Of a stretch of 64,000 nucleotides of DNA, positions 8,428 through 17,869 are shown piece by piece. Location: positions 1 through 64,000 of the forward strand of contig MWST01000031.1 in the NCBI GenBank assembly GCA_002050235.1, given 5' to 3'. Below the pieces are notes generated by a model. It searched no databases. It saw only the letters and a list, made by a program, of their open reading frames with translations, and was not told the DNA's origin. Source of the stretch: Polyangiaceae bacterium UTPRO1. GTDB taxonomy: Bacteria; Desulfobacterota; Binatia; UTPRO1. Positions within the stretch are counted from its first letter, which is position 1; each line of letters opens with the position of its first letter. Position numbers and translations under genes: made by a program.

Positions 8428-9633
8428 TCACGGGATTACACGCGCGGCCTTCAAGGCGGCGATCTTCTCCCAATCGTAGCCGAGCTCGAGCAGCACCTCT
8501 TCGGTGTGCTGTCCGGGCTCGGGCGCCGGCCGCTCCGCCGACGGACGGTGGTCGCCGAAATCGACGGGGGTTGCGAGCATGCGGGCGCTGCCCTCGCCGG
8601 TCGGCACGTCGATGAAGGCGCCGCTCGCCGCGACTTGCGGGTCGCCGACCGCCTCCTCGATGGTCTGGACCGGGGCCCACCACATGCCCGCGGCGTCGAG
8701 GCGCGCGGTCCATTCGGCGAAGGTGGCGCCGGCGAAGATCGTGTCGAGCTCGGCGATGAGCTCGCGGAAATTCGGGGTGCGGACGTTGATGGTGGCGAAG
8801 CGCGGATCATCGAGCAGCTCCGGACGATCGATCGCGCGTACGAGATCCGGCCAATGGCGATCGGCTTGGAGCCCGAGGAGGAAGATCCAGCGTCCGTCGG
8901 CAGTGCGGTAGAAGGTGCAGAGCGGGTTCGGCATCGTCGTACGCTCGATCGGGATCGGCGGGATGCCGAGCCGCAACATCTGATTGGTGTCGGAGCCGAC
9001 GATGTAGAGCCCCGTGCGCAGGAGCGAGGTCGTGACCAGGCCGCCGCGACCGTCGCGCTCGCGCGCGAAGAGCCGGGCGGCGATGCCCCCCGCCAGCGCC
9101 AATGCCGTCGCGTGATCGCCGAACGCGGTGCGCGGGAATGGCGGCTCACCGCTGGCCGGTGCCAGGATCGCGCCGACGCCGGCTCGCCCCCAGAAGGCGC
9201 CGGCATCGTACGCGGCGCGATCGCGGTCCTCGCCGGCCGTGCCGTAGCCGGTGGCGAGCGCGTAGACCAGGCGCGGGTGCGCCGACATGACGGTGGCCGC
9301 GTCGAGGCCGATGCGCTCGAGCGCGCCGAGCCGCAGGTTGGAGAGGAAGACGTCGGCGCCGGCGAGGAGGCGGCGGAGGACCTCCACCCCTTCCGCGGTG
9401 GCGAGGTCGAGCACCAGAGAGCGCTTGCCGCGGTTGTCGAGCTCGAACATCGGATTGATGGGCATGGGGATACCCGCGGAGGCGCTGTAGAAGGCGCGAA
9501 ATGGATCTCCGGCCGGCGGGGCCTCGATCTTGACGACGTCGGCGCCCCAGTCGGCGAGGATACCGCTCGTCGCCGGGCCGGCGACCCAGGCGGCGAGCTC
9601 GACGATCTTCACTCCTGCCATCGGACCGGGCAT
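8428..9633 (-). CDS. CaiB/BaiF family (class III) CoA-transferase
   Basis: The protein has 401 residues. The ATG at 9633 is preceded by AAGGAGGAAGG. GVKIVELAAWVAGPATSGILADWGADVVKIE is the family opening and NRGKRSLVLDLATAEG the CoA-binding segment. The catalytic Asp of the family falls in the AYDAGAFWGRAG region near residue 165. These enzymes move CoA between carboxylic acids or racemise 2-methylacyl-CoAs. The latter would suit sterol side-chain oxidation (25R/25S epimers), but the substrate cannot be read from sequence. It lies twenty bases downstream of an acyl-CoA synthetase gene on the same strand, a likely operon. Confidence 0.85.
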   Translation of the reverse strand: MPGPMAGVKIVELAAWVAGPATSGILADWGADVVKIEAPPAGDPFRAFYSASAGIPMPINPMFELDNRGKRSLVLDLATAEGVEVLRRLLAGADVFLSNLRLGALERIGLDAATVMSAHPRLVYALATGYGTAGEDRDRAAYDAGAFWGRAGVGAILAPASGEPPFPRTAFGDHATALALAGGIAARLFARERDGRGGLVTTSLLRTGLYIVGSDTNQMLRLGIPPIPIERTTMPNPLCTFYRTADGRWIFLLGLQADRHWPDLVRAIDRPELLDDPRFATINVRTPNFRELIAELDTIFAGATFAEWTARLDAAGMWWAPVQTIEEAVGDPQVAASGAFIDVPTGEGSARMLATPVDFGDHRPSAERPAPEPGQHTEEVLLELGYDWEKIAALKAARVIP

Positions 9634-9653
9634 CGTTCCTTCCTCCTTGTGGT

Positions 9654-11501
9654 TCAAGCGCCCCGGCGCGACGACGACGTGAGGCCGAGGATCGTCGCAA
9701 CCTGTGCGTAGCGTTCGCGGGTTAGTGGGACGTAGGTGCATGCTGCGTCGTCGCGCAAGAACAGCGGGTCATCGACGCGCGCGGGATCGTAGCCCTGTGC
9801 TTGCAGGTCGACCTTGCGGAGCTTGAAGGTCGTCGTCGTGTCGGCGGCGGCGACGAGACGGATGAACAGCGGCAGAGCATAGCTCGGCAGGCGTTCGGCC
9901 GTGAAGGCATGGAAGCGGGGCCCGTCGAACGCCACTCCGGGGCGGAGGACGAGCGCCGCCATGCCGGCACGACCCTCGGCGCCGGGCACGGCGACCCCGT
10001 ACACGTTGGCGATGGCGATATCCGCGAAGGAGCCGAGCGCCTCCGCGACCTCCTGGGTCGAGACGTTCTCGCTCTTCCAACGAAACGTGTCGCCGATGCG
10101 GTCGACGAACGTGAAGTAGCCGTCGGCGTCGTGCACGAGGAGATCGCCCGAGCGGTACCAGCGGTCGCCCGGGCGGAAGACGTCGCGCAGGATCTTCCGA
10201 TCGCTGGCGCTCTTTGACGTGTAGCCCTCGAATCGCCCCGCGCCCGAGTCGGGGAGGTCGAGGATCATGCCGACGAGCTCTCCGACCTCGCCCGGCGCAC
10301 ACTCGATGCAGCGGCCTTCGGGTGTGCGCGGATGGACGTCGGTGGCGACGTCGTAGCGGATGAGGCGGGCGTTGTGGCGCTCCTTGAAAGGGATCCGGCC
10401 GCAGGAGCCGACCTTGCCGTCGAGGTTGATGAGGCTCGTGTTGGCCTCGGTCGAGCTCCAGCCCTCGAGGATGCGCGCGATCCCGAAGCGCTCCTGGAAA
10501 GCACTCCAGATGTCGCCGCCGAGGCCGGCGCCCATCATCGTCCGGACACTATGGTCGCGATCGGCCGGAGATGGGGGAGCGTTCAGGAGGTAGCGGCAGA
10601 GCTCGCCTACGTACTGGCAGGCGGTGACGCCGTCGCGGCGCGCCTCCTCCCAGAAGCGCGAAGCGCTGAAGCGGCGGCGCAGCGCCACCGCCGCTCCCTG
10701 GGAAAGTGCGCACGAGATCACGACCATGCCGCCGGCGCCGTGGTAGAGCGGGAGTACGCAGGCGATCACGTCGTCCGGTCCGTACTCGGCGATAGCCGAC
10801 ATGCCGTCGCCGACGCCGAGCCACCGCATGTGCGAGAGGCGCGCCGCCTTCGGGAGTCCGGTGGTGCCGGAGGTGAAGACGTGGAAGAGATCGTCGCCGC
10901 CTCGGAGATCGGCGCGGACCGCGGAGTCGACGTCGTCTGACGGCAACGCGGCGGCGCGCCCATCGAGATCGACGACCTCGGGGATGGCGGGCGGCGCCTG
11001 CGGCGCGGGCTCGGTCCAGGGATCGTTCACCAGGTACATCCGCAGGTCGAGGGCGGCGATTCCCTCATCTACGCCGGCCACGGCATCGAGGAGCTCGCGT
11101 CCGACGATGAGTCCCTGCGCTCCGGTGGTCGCCAGCGCCTGGCGGAGCACGGCGCCCCGGATCCGGGTGTTGACGAGGGCCACGGTGACGCCGAGTTTGG
11201 CTCCGGCCAGCCACGAAGCGACGTACTCCGGGCGGTTCTCCATGAGGAGTGCCAGGGGGCGGCCGCGAGTGATGCCGGCGGCCTGCAGGGCGCGGGCGTA
11301 GCGGTTCGCGGCCGCGTTCAGGGCCTCGTACGAGAGGGTCGTGCCCTCGTAGAGCACGAAGGGGCGGCCGGGGTGGGCGCGGGCCTTCTCCTCGAAACGA
11401 TCGGCGACGGTGTAGCGCTGCGACGGCGTGTGGCGCAGCGTCGCCGCGGCGAGTCGATCGAGCTTCGCCTGCGTCACCTCGCGGGGTACGGGAGCGGCCA
11501 T
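9654..11501 (-). CDS. Long-chain/very-long-chain fatty acyl-CoA synthetase (FATP-type)
   Basis: The protein has 615 residues, an ANL adenylate-forming enzyme. The P-loop motif FTSGTTGLPKAARLSH lies near residue 215, the EGWSSTEANTSL adenine motif near 350, and RSGDLLVHDADGYFTFVDRIGD with FRWKSENVSTQEV near 470-490. The last motif is characteristic of the FATP / FadD6-like long-chain and bile-acid CoA ligase branch. Length agrees with that branch. It is co-directional with a CaiB-type CoA-transferase downstream and a hydratase upstream, so it likely activates a fatty or steroid acid. Substrate choice is inferred. Confidence 0.85.
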   Translation of the reverse strand: MAAPVPREVTQAKLDRLAAATLRHTPSQRYTVADRFEEKARAHPGRPFVLYEGTTLSYEALNAAANRYARALQAAGITRGRPLALLMENRPEYVASWLAGAKLGVTVALVNTRIRGAVLRQALATTGAQGLIVGRELLDAVAGVDEGIAALDLRMYLVNDPWTEPAPQAPPAIPEVVDLDGRAAALPSDDVDSAVRADLRGGDDLFHVFTSGTTGLPKAARLSHMRWLGVGDGMSAIAEYGPDDVIACVLPLYHGAGGMVVISCALSQGAAVALRRRFSASRFWEEARRDGVTACQYVGELCRYLLNAPPSPADRDHSVRTMMGAGLGGDIWSAFQERFGIARILEGWSSTEANTSLINLDGKVGSCGRIPFKERHNARLIRYDVATDVHPRTPEGRCIECAPGEVGELVGMILDLPDSGAGRFEGYTSKSASDRKILRDVFRPGDRWYRSGDLLVHDADGYFTFVDRIGDTFRWKSENVSTQEVAEALGSFADIAIANVYGVAVPGAEGRAGMAALVLRPGVAFDGPRFHAFTAERLPSYALPLFIRLVAAADTTTTFKLRKVDLQAQGYDPARVDDPLFLRDDAACTYVPLTRERYAQVATILGLTSSSRRGA

Positions 11502-11572
11502 GCGGACTTGTAGCAGTCGCGGCGCCGATGCACAGGAGGCGCAGCCTCGCCGGGCCGGCGCGGCGCCGCCGC

Positions 11573-12400
11573 TCAGCGGCCCTCGAAGGCCGGCTTGCGC
11601 TTCTCGATGAAGGACTTCGTCCCTTCGGCGGCGTCGGCGGTATTGGCGGTGATGGTGCCGGCGACGGCCTCGTAGTCGAGGATCTCCTCGAGCGTGGCGC
11701 CGTTCGCGGCCTTGTAAACGCAGCGGCGCGCCAGGTCGACGGCGACGCTGGGACCCCGGGCGAGCGTTTTCGCGTACTCCATGGCGGCGGCGAGCGCCTG
11801 GCCGTCAGCGGCGGCGAGCTCGTCGATCAGGCCGTGGTCGCGACACTGACGGGCGTCGAGGATGCAGCCGGTCTCGACCATCATGAGGGCGGTCGAGAGG
11901 CTAGTGATGCGGGGTAGGAGCCAGGTCACGCCGCAATCGGGACTGAAGCCTAGGCGCACCATGGCGGCCGACATGCGCGTGCTCGGATCGGCGAAGCGCC
12001 GGTCGCAGGCGAGCGCGAATGCCAGGCCGGCACCCATGGCCGGACCGTTGACGGCGGCGATGATCGGCTTCTCGAGATCGAAGATCATCGTCTTCACGAG
12101 CTCGGCGAAAGGGCCGGCGGGAGTCTTCTTCTGGTAGCGCTCGAGGGGCTTCTCCGAGAGTCCGGGGATGCCGCGGTCGCCGCCTCCGGAGAGCCACTCG
12201 GCGTCGCCGCCGGCGCAGAAACCGCGTCCGGCCCCGGTCAGTACGACGGTGCGCACGTCGTCGCGGAAGCGGAGGTCGCGGAAGAGCGCCACCAGCTCGG
12301 CGGCCATCGGCCAGTTGACGGCGTTCAGGCGCTCGGGGCGATTGAGGGTGACGACGCCGACGCCCTGGTCGACGGCGAAGAGAACGGGTTGCTCGGCCAT
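11573..12400 (-). CDS. Enoyl-CoA hydratase/isomerase (crotonase family)
   Basis: The protein has 275 residues; the ATG at 12400 follows GAGGAGA. The oxyanion-hole segments are GAGRGFCAGGDAEWL (near 65) and NGPAMGAGLAFALACD (near 120). MVRLGFSPDCGVTWLLPR lies where the second catalytic acid of crotonases sits: an Asp (PDCG) occupies a position often held by Glu, so isomerase rather than hydratase chemistry is possible. The C-terminal IEKRKPAFEGR is the usual trimer helix. It lies 17 bases downstream of the LLM gene. It could act in side-chain beta-oxidation. Confidence 0.85.
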   Translation of the reverse strand: MAEQPVLFAVDQGVGVVTLNRPERLNAVNWPMAAELVALFRDLRFRDDVRTVVLTGAGRGFCAGGDAEWLSGGGDRGIPGLSEKPLERYQKKTPAGPFAELVKTMIFDLEKPIIAAVNGPAMGAGLAFALACDRRFADPSTRMSAAMVRLGFSPDCGVTWLLPRITSLSTALMMVETGCILDARQCRDHGLIDELAAADGQALAAAMEYAKTLARGPSVAVDLARRCVYKAANGATLEEILDYEAVAGTITANTADAAEGTKSFIEKRKPAFEGR

Positions 12401-12417
12401 GCGGGTCTCCTCGGAAT

Positions 12418-13482
12418 CTATCGATGAAGGGTCATGACGATGTCGCGGACGCGGTCGTCGTCGGCGGCGAGATCTCGCGGTAGGTCCAGGAGCACCGTCG
12501 AGAAGACGCCTTCGCAGCGCGCGCGGACCGCCGAAGCCAAGCGATCGTGGGTGGCGATCACCGCCCACTCGGCGAGCATGTTGTCGTCGATGAGCTTCGG
12601 CAGCTCCTGCCACTTGCTCTCGCGCGAGAGCCGGTGGAGCTCGGCGCCGATCTCTTCCCAGCCGTGGTGAGCGAGGACCGCATGGTAGGTGCGCGTCGAG
12701 GCGTAGAAGGCGATCTGCTGCTTGAGCGTCTTCTTCGCTCTCTCGACGTCGGCTTCGGTCTTGCCGGTCGCGAGGAAGGGGGCGCCGATCACGTTCACGG
12801 CGTCGGTCGTCCGGCCGGCCTTGGCGGCTCCGGCGGCGACCGCCGGCAACACCACTGCCTTGGTGTAGGCGAAGGTCGCGATCGGATGCAGGCGGAGGCC
12901 GTCGCCGAGCTCGCCGCCGAGCTTCGCCATGTAGGTGTTGACCGCGGCGATGGTGATCGGCGGCCGCGGGTGGTCGATCGGCCCGGGGTTGAAGAACGGG
13001 GGCAGCAGGCTGAAGCGGTAGTAGCGGCCCTCGAGCGGCGTGACCTCGCCGGTGGTGAAGCCGTCGAACATCGCCCGCAGGCACTGGATGTACTCCCGCA
13101 GCCGCGGACCAGGTCCGTCAGTCCACGGCGCCGCGTAACGCAGCTCGTTGTGGCCCTTCACCTGGGTGCCGAGGCCGAGGTTGAAGCGGCCGCCGGAGAG
13201 CTGCTGGAGGTCCCAGGCGAGCTGGGCGGTCACCATCGGGCTGCGCGGGAAGGCTATGGCGACGTTGGTGCCGAGGCTGATGCGCGTCGTGTGCTCGGCG
13301 GCGATCGCCAGCGGCAGGAACGGGTCGTGGCCGGCTTCCGGGGCGCAGATGCCGTCGAAGCCGAGCGCTTCGCTGCGGCGCGCCGCCGCGGCGAGGTCGG
13401 CGATCGTCGGTTTCGCCTGGCCCTTGCCGGCGTACTGCGCCGCCTCCGGATTCAGGAGCCCGGTTTCGACTTTGAGCGCCAA
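12418..13482 (-). CDS. LLM-class F420-dependent oxidoreductase (TIGR03617-like)
   Basis: The protein has 354 residues from a TTG at 13482, giving MALKVETGLL; no ATG or GTG is available before conserved sequence. The TTG begins five bases after the TAG of the KstD-like gene. LGFDGICAPEAGHDPFLPLAIAAEHT, SLGTNVAIAFPRSPMVTAQLAWDLQQLSGGRF and LGLGTQVKGHNELRY are strong LLM hallmarks of the TIGR03617 group common in actinobacteria with F420. The weak start suggests translation by re-initiation from the preceding gene. The substrate is unknown; operon context suggests a steroid or lipid alcohol/ketone. Confidence 0.75.
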   Translation of the reverse strand: MALKVETGLLNPEAAQYAGKGQAKPTIADLAAAARRSEALGFDGICAPEAGHDPFLPLAIAAEHTTRISLGTNVAIAFPRSPMVTAQLAWDLQQLSGGRFNLGLGTQVKGHNELRYAAPWTDGPGPRLREYIQCLRAMFDGFTTGEVTPLEGRYYRFSLLPPFFNPGPIDHPRPPITIAAVNTYMAKLGGELGDGLRLHPIATFAYTKAVVLPAVAAGAAKAGRTTDAVNVIGAPFLATGKTEADVERAKKTLKQQIAFYASTRTYHAVLAHHGWEEIGAELHRLSRESKWQELPKLIDDNMLAEWAVIATHDRLASAVRARCEGVFSTVLLDLPRDLAADDDRVRDIVMTLHR

Positions 13483-13487
13483 GGAGC

Positions 13488-15233
13488 CTAGGTGCCGATG
13501 TTGTCGCAGGCGACGATGTAGCCGAACGTCATCGCCGGCCCCAGAGTGCCGCCCGCGCCGGGATAGGTGCGGCCCATTGCCGACGCCGAGCAGTTGCCGA
13601 TCGCGAAGAGTCCCGGGATGACCGTGCCGTCGGCGCGCAGTACGTGCGCTCCGGCATCGACGGTGAGTCCGCCCTTGGTGCCGAGATCGCCGGCGTAGAC
13701 GACGAGGCCGTAGTAAGGCGGAGCTTGGAGCGGCGCCAGGCACGGGTTCGGCTGCACCTTCTCGTCGCCGTAATAACGATCGAAGCGGCTTTCACCGCGG
13801 TGGAAGTCGAGATCCTTGCCGTTGCGCGCGAACTCGTTCATGCGCGCTACCGACGCCTTCAGCCCGGCCGCGTCGATGCCGAGCTCGGCGGCGAGTTGGT
13901 CGAGGGTGGCGGCCTTCTTCAGGTAGCGCGCCTCCTTCAACCGCCGCGGCAGCGCCCAGTCGGGCTGCTGCGAGCCGGGGAAGAAGGGACCGCAGGGGTA
14001 CTTCTTGCGATAGGTGGCGTCGAAGATCATGTACGCCGGCACGCACGGCGATTGCGGCGAGTGCTTGGCGTACATCGCCTTGCAGATGTCGTTGTACGGT
14101 GAGGCTTCGTTCACGAAGCGCTCGCCGCGCTTGTTGACGAAGATGCTTCCGGGGAGTCCCTTCTCGATCACGAGCATGCGGGCGCGGTCTTCGCCGGGCA
14201 CCACCGTCGTCGGGCCCCACCAGGCGTCGTCCATGAGGTCGATGCCGGCGCCGAGCGCGAGCCCCATGCGGATGGCGTCGCCGGTGTTGCCGGGATTGGC
14301 GGTGGTCCAAGCGGCCTCGGTCGGGTTCGGCAGATATTGCTTGCGCATGGCGTCGCTGCTCTCGAAGCCGCCCGCAGCCAGCACCACCCCTCTCTCGGCG
14401 CGGATGCGCAGGGTGCGCCCCCGCTGCTCGGCGACGACCCCGACGACGCGCTCGTTCTCGACCACCAGCTCGCGGGCGGCGGTCTCGAGCCAGAGCGGTA
14501 TCTGCCGGTCGAGCATCGACCGGCGCAGCATCGCGACGAGCGCGTTCCCGAGCGACAGGCAGCGGTCGCGCTTGCTCTTCAGACGCTGGCCGACGTCGAG
14601 CCAGTAGCGCCCCATGATCTTGGCCGTCAGGCCGATCCATCCCGGATGTCGCGCCAGCAGGTGGTGCGCTTCGGTCGCGGTCATCGACATGCGCCCGGCG
14701 ACGAGCTCCTGCAGAGCCGGCTCGCGCAAGCGCGCAAAGTCGTCTCCGAGCTCGCGAGCGTCGAAGTGGTCGGGCTCGACCGAGCGTCCGCCCGGTTTTC
14801 CCCCCGGCGCCTCGGGGTAGTAGTCGGTGTACGTCAACATCGACTGCATGCGCAGCCGGCCGCGCTCGCTGAGATACCGCAGCATCTTCGGCGCCGTCTC
14901 CACGTAGCGGACGAGCTTCTCTCGCGGTACGGCGCCACTGGTTATGTGCTCGAGGTAGGCAAGGGCCTCCGCCGGCGTGTCGTCGACTCCGGCCGCCGCC
15001 ATCAGGTGGTTGTTCGGGATCCACAGCGAGCCGCCCGACATCGCCGAGGCGCCTCCGTAGAGAGGCGTCTTCTCGATGAGGAGGGCCTTGCCGCCGCGGT
15101 CGTGGGCACAGATGGCGGTGGTCATGGCGCCGGCGCCGGAGCCGACGACCAGGAGGTCGACGGCGTGATCCCAGGAGGTGCCGCCGGCGCGCGCAGCATT
15201 GCGAAGGTCGGTGCTCACGGAGAGCGCCTCCAT
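13488..15233 (-). CDS. FAD-dependent 3-ketosteroid delta1-dehydrogenase-like protein
   Basis: About 581 residues from the ATG at 15233 (MEALS); another ATG 24 bases upstream is possible. The FAD-binding VVGSGAGAMTTAI near 30, TPLYGGASAMSGGSLW, the TYTDYYPEAPGG loop, IFVNKRGERFVNE and the C-terminal YPGAGGTLGPAMTFGYI are all KstD-family motifs. YYGLVVYAGDLGTKGG aligns with the segment of KstD that holds the substrate C3 carbonyl. KstD introduces the C1-C2 double bond of 3-ketosteroids; related flavoproteins are 3-ketosteroid delta4(5alpha)-dehydrogenases. It is divergent from the fused CoA-transferase gene with 45 bases between starts. The family is firm; delta1 versus delta4 is open. Confidence 0.75.
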   Translation of the reverse strand: MEALSVSTDLRNAARAGGTSWDHAVDLLVVGSGAGAMTTAICAHDRGGKALLIEKTPLYGGASAMSGGSLWIPNNHLMAAAGVDDTPAEALAYLEHITSGAVPREKLVRYVETAPKMLRYLSERGRLRMQSMLTYTDYYPEAPGGKPGGRSVEPDHFDARELGDDFARLREPALQELVAGRMSMTATEAHHLLARHPGWIGLTAKIMGRYWLDVGQRLKSKRDRCLSLGNALVAMLRRSMLDRQIPLWLETAARELVVENERVVGVVAEQRGRTLRIRAERGVVLAAGGFESSDAMRKQYLPNPTEAAWTTANPGNTGDAIRMGLALGAGIDLMDDAWWGPTTVVPGEDRARMLVIEKGLPGSIFVNKRGERFVNEASPYNDICKAMYAKHSPQSPCVPAYMIFDATYRKKYPCGPFFPGSQQPDWALPRRLKEARYLKKAATLDQLAAELGIDAAGLKASVARMNEFARNGKDLDFHRGESRFDRYYGDEKVQPNPCLAPLQAPPYYGLVVYAGDLGTKGGLTVDAGAHVLRADGTVIPGLFAIGNCSASAMGRTYPGAGGTLGPAMTFGYIVACDNIGT

Positions 15234-15278
15234 GCCAAGTTTTGATTTCACGTACAAGCCGCGTCATGGTGCGCCGCC

Positions 15279-17729
15279 ATGGGCGCACTCGCGGGCCGCC
15301 GCGTTCTCGAGCTCGCCGACGCGACCGGCGCGTATTGCGGAAAACTCCTGGCCGATCTCGGCGCCGAGGTGATCCGCATCGAGCCCCCGGGCGGAGATCC
15401 GACCCGGCGCCTGCCGCCGCTGCGCGCCGACGGCGCCGCGGATCTGGCGAGCTGGTTCTTCGTCGCCATGAACGGGAACAAGCGCAGCGTCGTCCTCGAT
15501 CTGACGCACGCCGGCGACTGTGCCCGCTTCGCCGCGCTCGCCGCCGACGCCGACGCGATCATCGAGACCCGGCGCCCCGGCGCGCTCGAAGCGCTCGGGC
15601 TCGGGTTCGAGGCGCTGCGGGCACGCCACCCGCGCCTGGTAATGACCTCGATCACGCCGTTCGGCCGGACGGGACCGTGGCGCGACGCGCCGGGAAGCGA
15701 TCTCGTCGCCAGCGCCCTCGGCGGGGCGCTCCACGTGACCGGAGAGGCCGACGACCCGCCCGTGCGGCTCGCCGGGCGCCAGGCGGGGATCACGGCGTCG
15801 CTCGCGGCGGCGGCAGGGACGTTGGTCGCGCTCCGGCAGGCAGAGCGGACCGGGCGCGGGCAGCGCGTCGACGTCTCGCTGCTCGAGGCGGTGGTCTCCG
15901 CCACCCACATCTGCGGGGTCGGCAAATGGCAGGACGACGGCATCGTGCCGCGGCGGAACGGTACGGGCCTCTTCGCTTCGGTGCCGTCGGGCGCATATCC
16001 CTGCCGCGACGGGCTCGTCTATCTCATGGTGAATCGACCGCGGCACTGGCAGGCGCTGGCGGAGTGGATCCACGAAGTAACCGGCGTCGAGAGCGTGCGT
16101 GATCCGCTCTTCGAGGGGTCGTCGGCGCGGCGGCTTCCGTACCGCGATCTCATCGACACCTACGTCGTCGAGCTGACGTCGCGGCTCACCGTCGATGAGG
16201 CCTATCACGAAGGGCAGCGGCGGCATCTCGCGTTTACTCCGGTGCGCTGCGTCGACGCCGTAGTGCGCGATCCGCACCTCGCCGCCCGCGGGTTCTTCAC
16301 GCGCGTAGCGCAGCCAGACGGCACGACGGTGACGCTAGCCGGACCGCCGTATCGGCTCGCGGCCACCCCGTGGTCGATGGCACGGGGCGCTCCCCGGCTC
16401 GACGAAGGTGCGGCGCTGATCGCGTCGACGCCGGCGGCGGCCGTCGCTGCCGCCGCGGCTCCGCGGCCGGCGCCCGTGGCCGCCGCTGCCGGCTCCGCGG
16501 CCGCAGCCGGGGCGCTCGCCGGCATCCGCGTTCTCGAGCTCACGGTCGCCATGGCGGGGCCCTGGATCGGCCGCTTCATGGCTGCGTGTGGGGCCGAGGT
16601 GATCAGGATCGAATCGCGGCGACATCCCGACGTGGTGCGGCTCTACACGCCGCCGCACGCCCCGGACCGCGGCATGGACCCGACGGGCTCGCCGTGGTTC
16701 ACGGATTGGAACGCCGGCAAGCGCTTCGTCGCCCTCGATCTGGAGCGCCCGGAGGCGGTCGCGATCGCACGCCGGATCGCGGCGTGCGCCGACGTCGTCA
16801 TCGAGAACAACAGCCCCGGTGTCGCTGCCAAGCTCGGACTCGGCTGGGACGCGCTGCGCGCCCTGAAGCCCGATCTCGTGATGCTCGGCACCTCCGGCTA
16901 CGGGGACCATGGGCCGCAGCGGAGCTACGTGACCTGGGGACCGAACATCGAAGCGCTCTCGGGGCTCGCGACCCTCTCGGGATTCCGCGAGCGGCCGTGT
17001 ACGATCACGCAGTACGCCTACCCCGACGTGGTGAGCGCCCTCCATGGGCTGGTAGCGGTGCTCGCGGCGCTCGCGCATCGCGACCGCACCGGAGAGGGGC
17101 AGTACGTGAACGTGGCGCAGCTCGAGGCGACGATCGCGACGATCGGCGACCTGGCGGCTGAGGTCGCAACGAGCGGCCGGGTTCCGGCGCGGACGGGGAA
17201 CCGGGCGCCGCACGCCGCACCGCACGGGTGCTACCGCTGTCGCGGCGATGATCGCTGGTGCGCGATCACGGTCGAGAGCGAGGACGAGTGGCGGCGCTTC
17301 TGCGCCGCGACAGGCCACGAGGAATGGGGCTCGGACCGGCGCTTTGCCGACGCTGCGGCGCGGGTAGCGAACGTCGAGGCCCTCGATGGGCTCGTCGACG
17401 CCTGGACGCGGACGCGTGATGCCGAGGAAGTGATGGCGACGCTGCGCGCAGCCGGCGTTGCCGCCGGCGTCGTCCGCAACGTTGCCGAGATCGCTGCCGA
17501 CCCCCAGCTCGCGGCTCGCGGCTTCTTCGAGACCGTTCCGCACCTCACCCGGGGCGCAGTAGTCGCAACCGGGATTCCGCTCGGCCTTACCGAGCCGCCG
17601 GCACGCACCGGACCCAGCGGTCAGGGACGCGGCTGCGACCATGAATACGTGTTCGCGACCCTCCTCGGTATGAGTCCGCAGGAGATCGCCGAGGCGATCC
17701 TGCAGGGCGCCATCGAAGCGGCTGACTAG
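15279..17729 (+). CDS. Double-domain CaiB/BaiF CoA-transferase
   Basis: The protein has 816 residues formed by two complete class III CoA-transferase units. Unit one begins GALAGRRVLELADATGAYCG (residue 2) and unit two GALAGIRVLELTVAMAGPW (about residue 410). An Ala/Pro-rich linker (about 384-409) joins them. Each has a GAEVIRIE strand, a KR-hhhLDL CoA segment and a C-terminal RGFF module (LAARGFFTRV; LAARGFFETV). Class III enzymes work as interlocked dimers, so the chain may form an internal pseudo-dimer. Similar double proteins exist in mycobacteria. Substrates are unknown. Confidence 0.85.
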   Translation: MGALAGRRVLELADATGAYCGKLLADLGAEVIRIEPPGGDPTRRLPPLRADGAADLASWFFVAMNGNKRSVVLDLTHAGDCARFAALAADADAIIETRRPGALEALGLGFEALRARHPRLVMTSITPFGRTGPWRDAPGSDLVASALGGALHVTGEADDPPVRLAGRQAGITASLAAAAGTLVALRQAERTGRGQRVDVSLLEAVVSATHICGVGKWQDDGIVPRRNGTGLFASVPSGAYPCRDGLVYLMVNRPRHWQALAEWIHEVTGVESVRDPLFEGSSARRLPYRDLIDTYVVELTSRLTVDEAYHEGQRRHLAFTPVRCVDAVVRDPHLAARGFFTRVAQPDGTTVTLAGPPYRLAATPWSMARGAPRLDEGAALIASTPAAAVAAAAAPRPAPVAAAAGSAAAAGALAGIRVLELTVAMAGPWIGRFMAACGAEVIRIESRRHPDVVRLYTPPHAPDRGMDPTGSPWFTDWNAGKRFVALDLERPEAVAIARRIAACADVVIENNSPGVAAKLGLGWDALRALKPDLVMLGTSGYGDHGPQRSYVTWGPNIEALSGLATLSGFRERPCTITQYAYPDVVSALHGLVAVLAALAHRDRTGEGQYVNVAQLEATIATIGDLAAEVATSGRVPARTGNRAPHAAPHGCYRCRGDDRWCAITVESEDEWRRFCAATGHEEWGSDRRFADAAARVANVEALDGLVDAWTRTRDAEEVMATLRAAGVAAGVVRNVAEIAADPQLAARGFFETVPHLTRGAVVATGIPLGLTEPPARTGPSGQGRGCDHEYVFATLLGMSPQEIAEAILQGAIEAAD

Positions 17730-17805
17730 CCCTTGGCGTCTGCGGGCTTCGCTGCCGCCACACTCCCGAAATACTTGCATCGACCGTGCGGTCAGTGGCA
17801 GGAAA

Positions 17806-17839
17806 GGTGGCCGCTTCGGAGTGGCCACCCCCGGGGGTG
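17806..17839 (+). repeat. Overlapping hairpin and palindrome before the secreted-protein gene
   Basis: GGTGGCC at 17806-17812 is an exact inverted copy of GGCCACC at 17823-17829. It overlaps the perfect 14-base palindrome CACCCCCGGGGGTG at 17826-17839. The two structures are mutually exclusive in RNA and lie 30-64 bases before the ATG at 17870. They could be a terminator for the CoA-transferase gene (no T-tract), an operator, or a 5'-UTR switch; nothing decides between these. Confidence 0.4.
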
Positions 17840-17869
17840 TCTCGCAAGCGTGGGAAAGGAGTGGAGTCG

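Noticed and set aside
7093-9711. 872-codon open frame on the plus strand
   Set aside because: Antisense to the CNNM and CoA-transferase genes; its composition is a codon-position shadow typical of high-GC DNA, with no recognisable domain.
10088-10095. AACGTGTC near-match to the KstR-like core
   Set aside because: Lies inside the ligase coding region and lacks the second half-site.
11573-13084. 503-codon frame as one fusion protein
   Set aside because: Only residues after the ATG at 12400 look like crotonase; the upstream part is the out-of-frame LLM gene.
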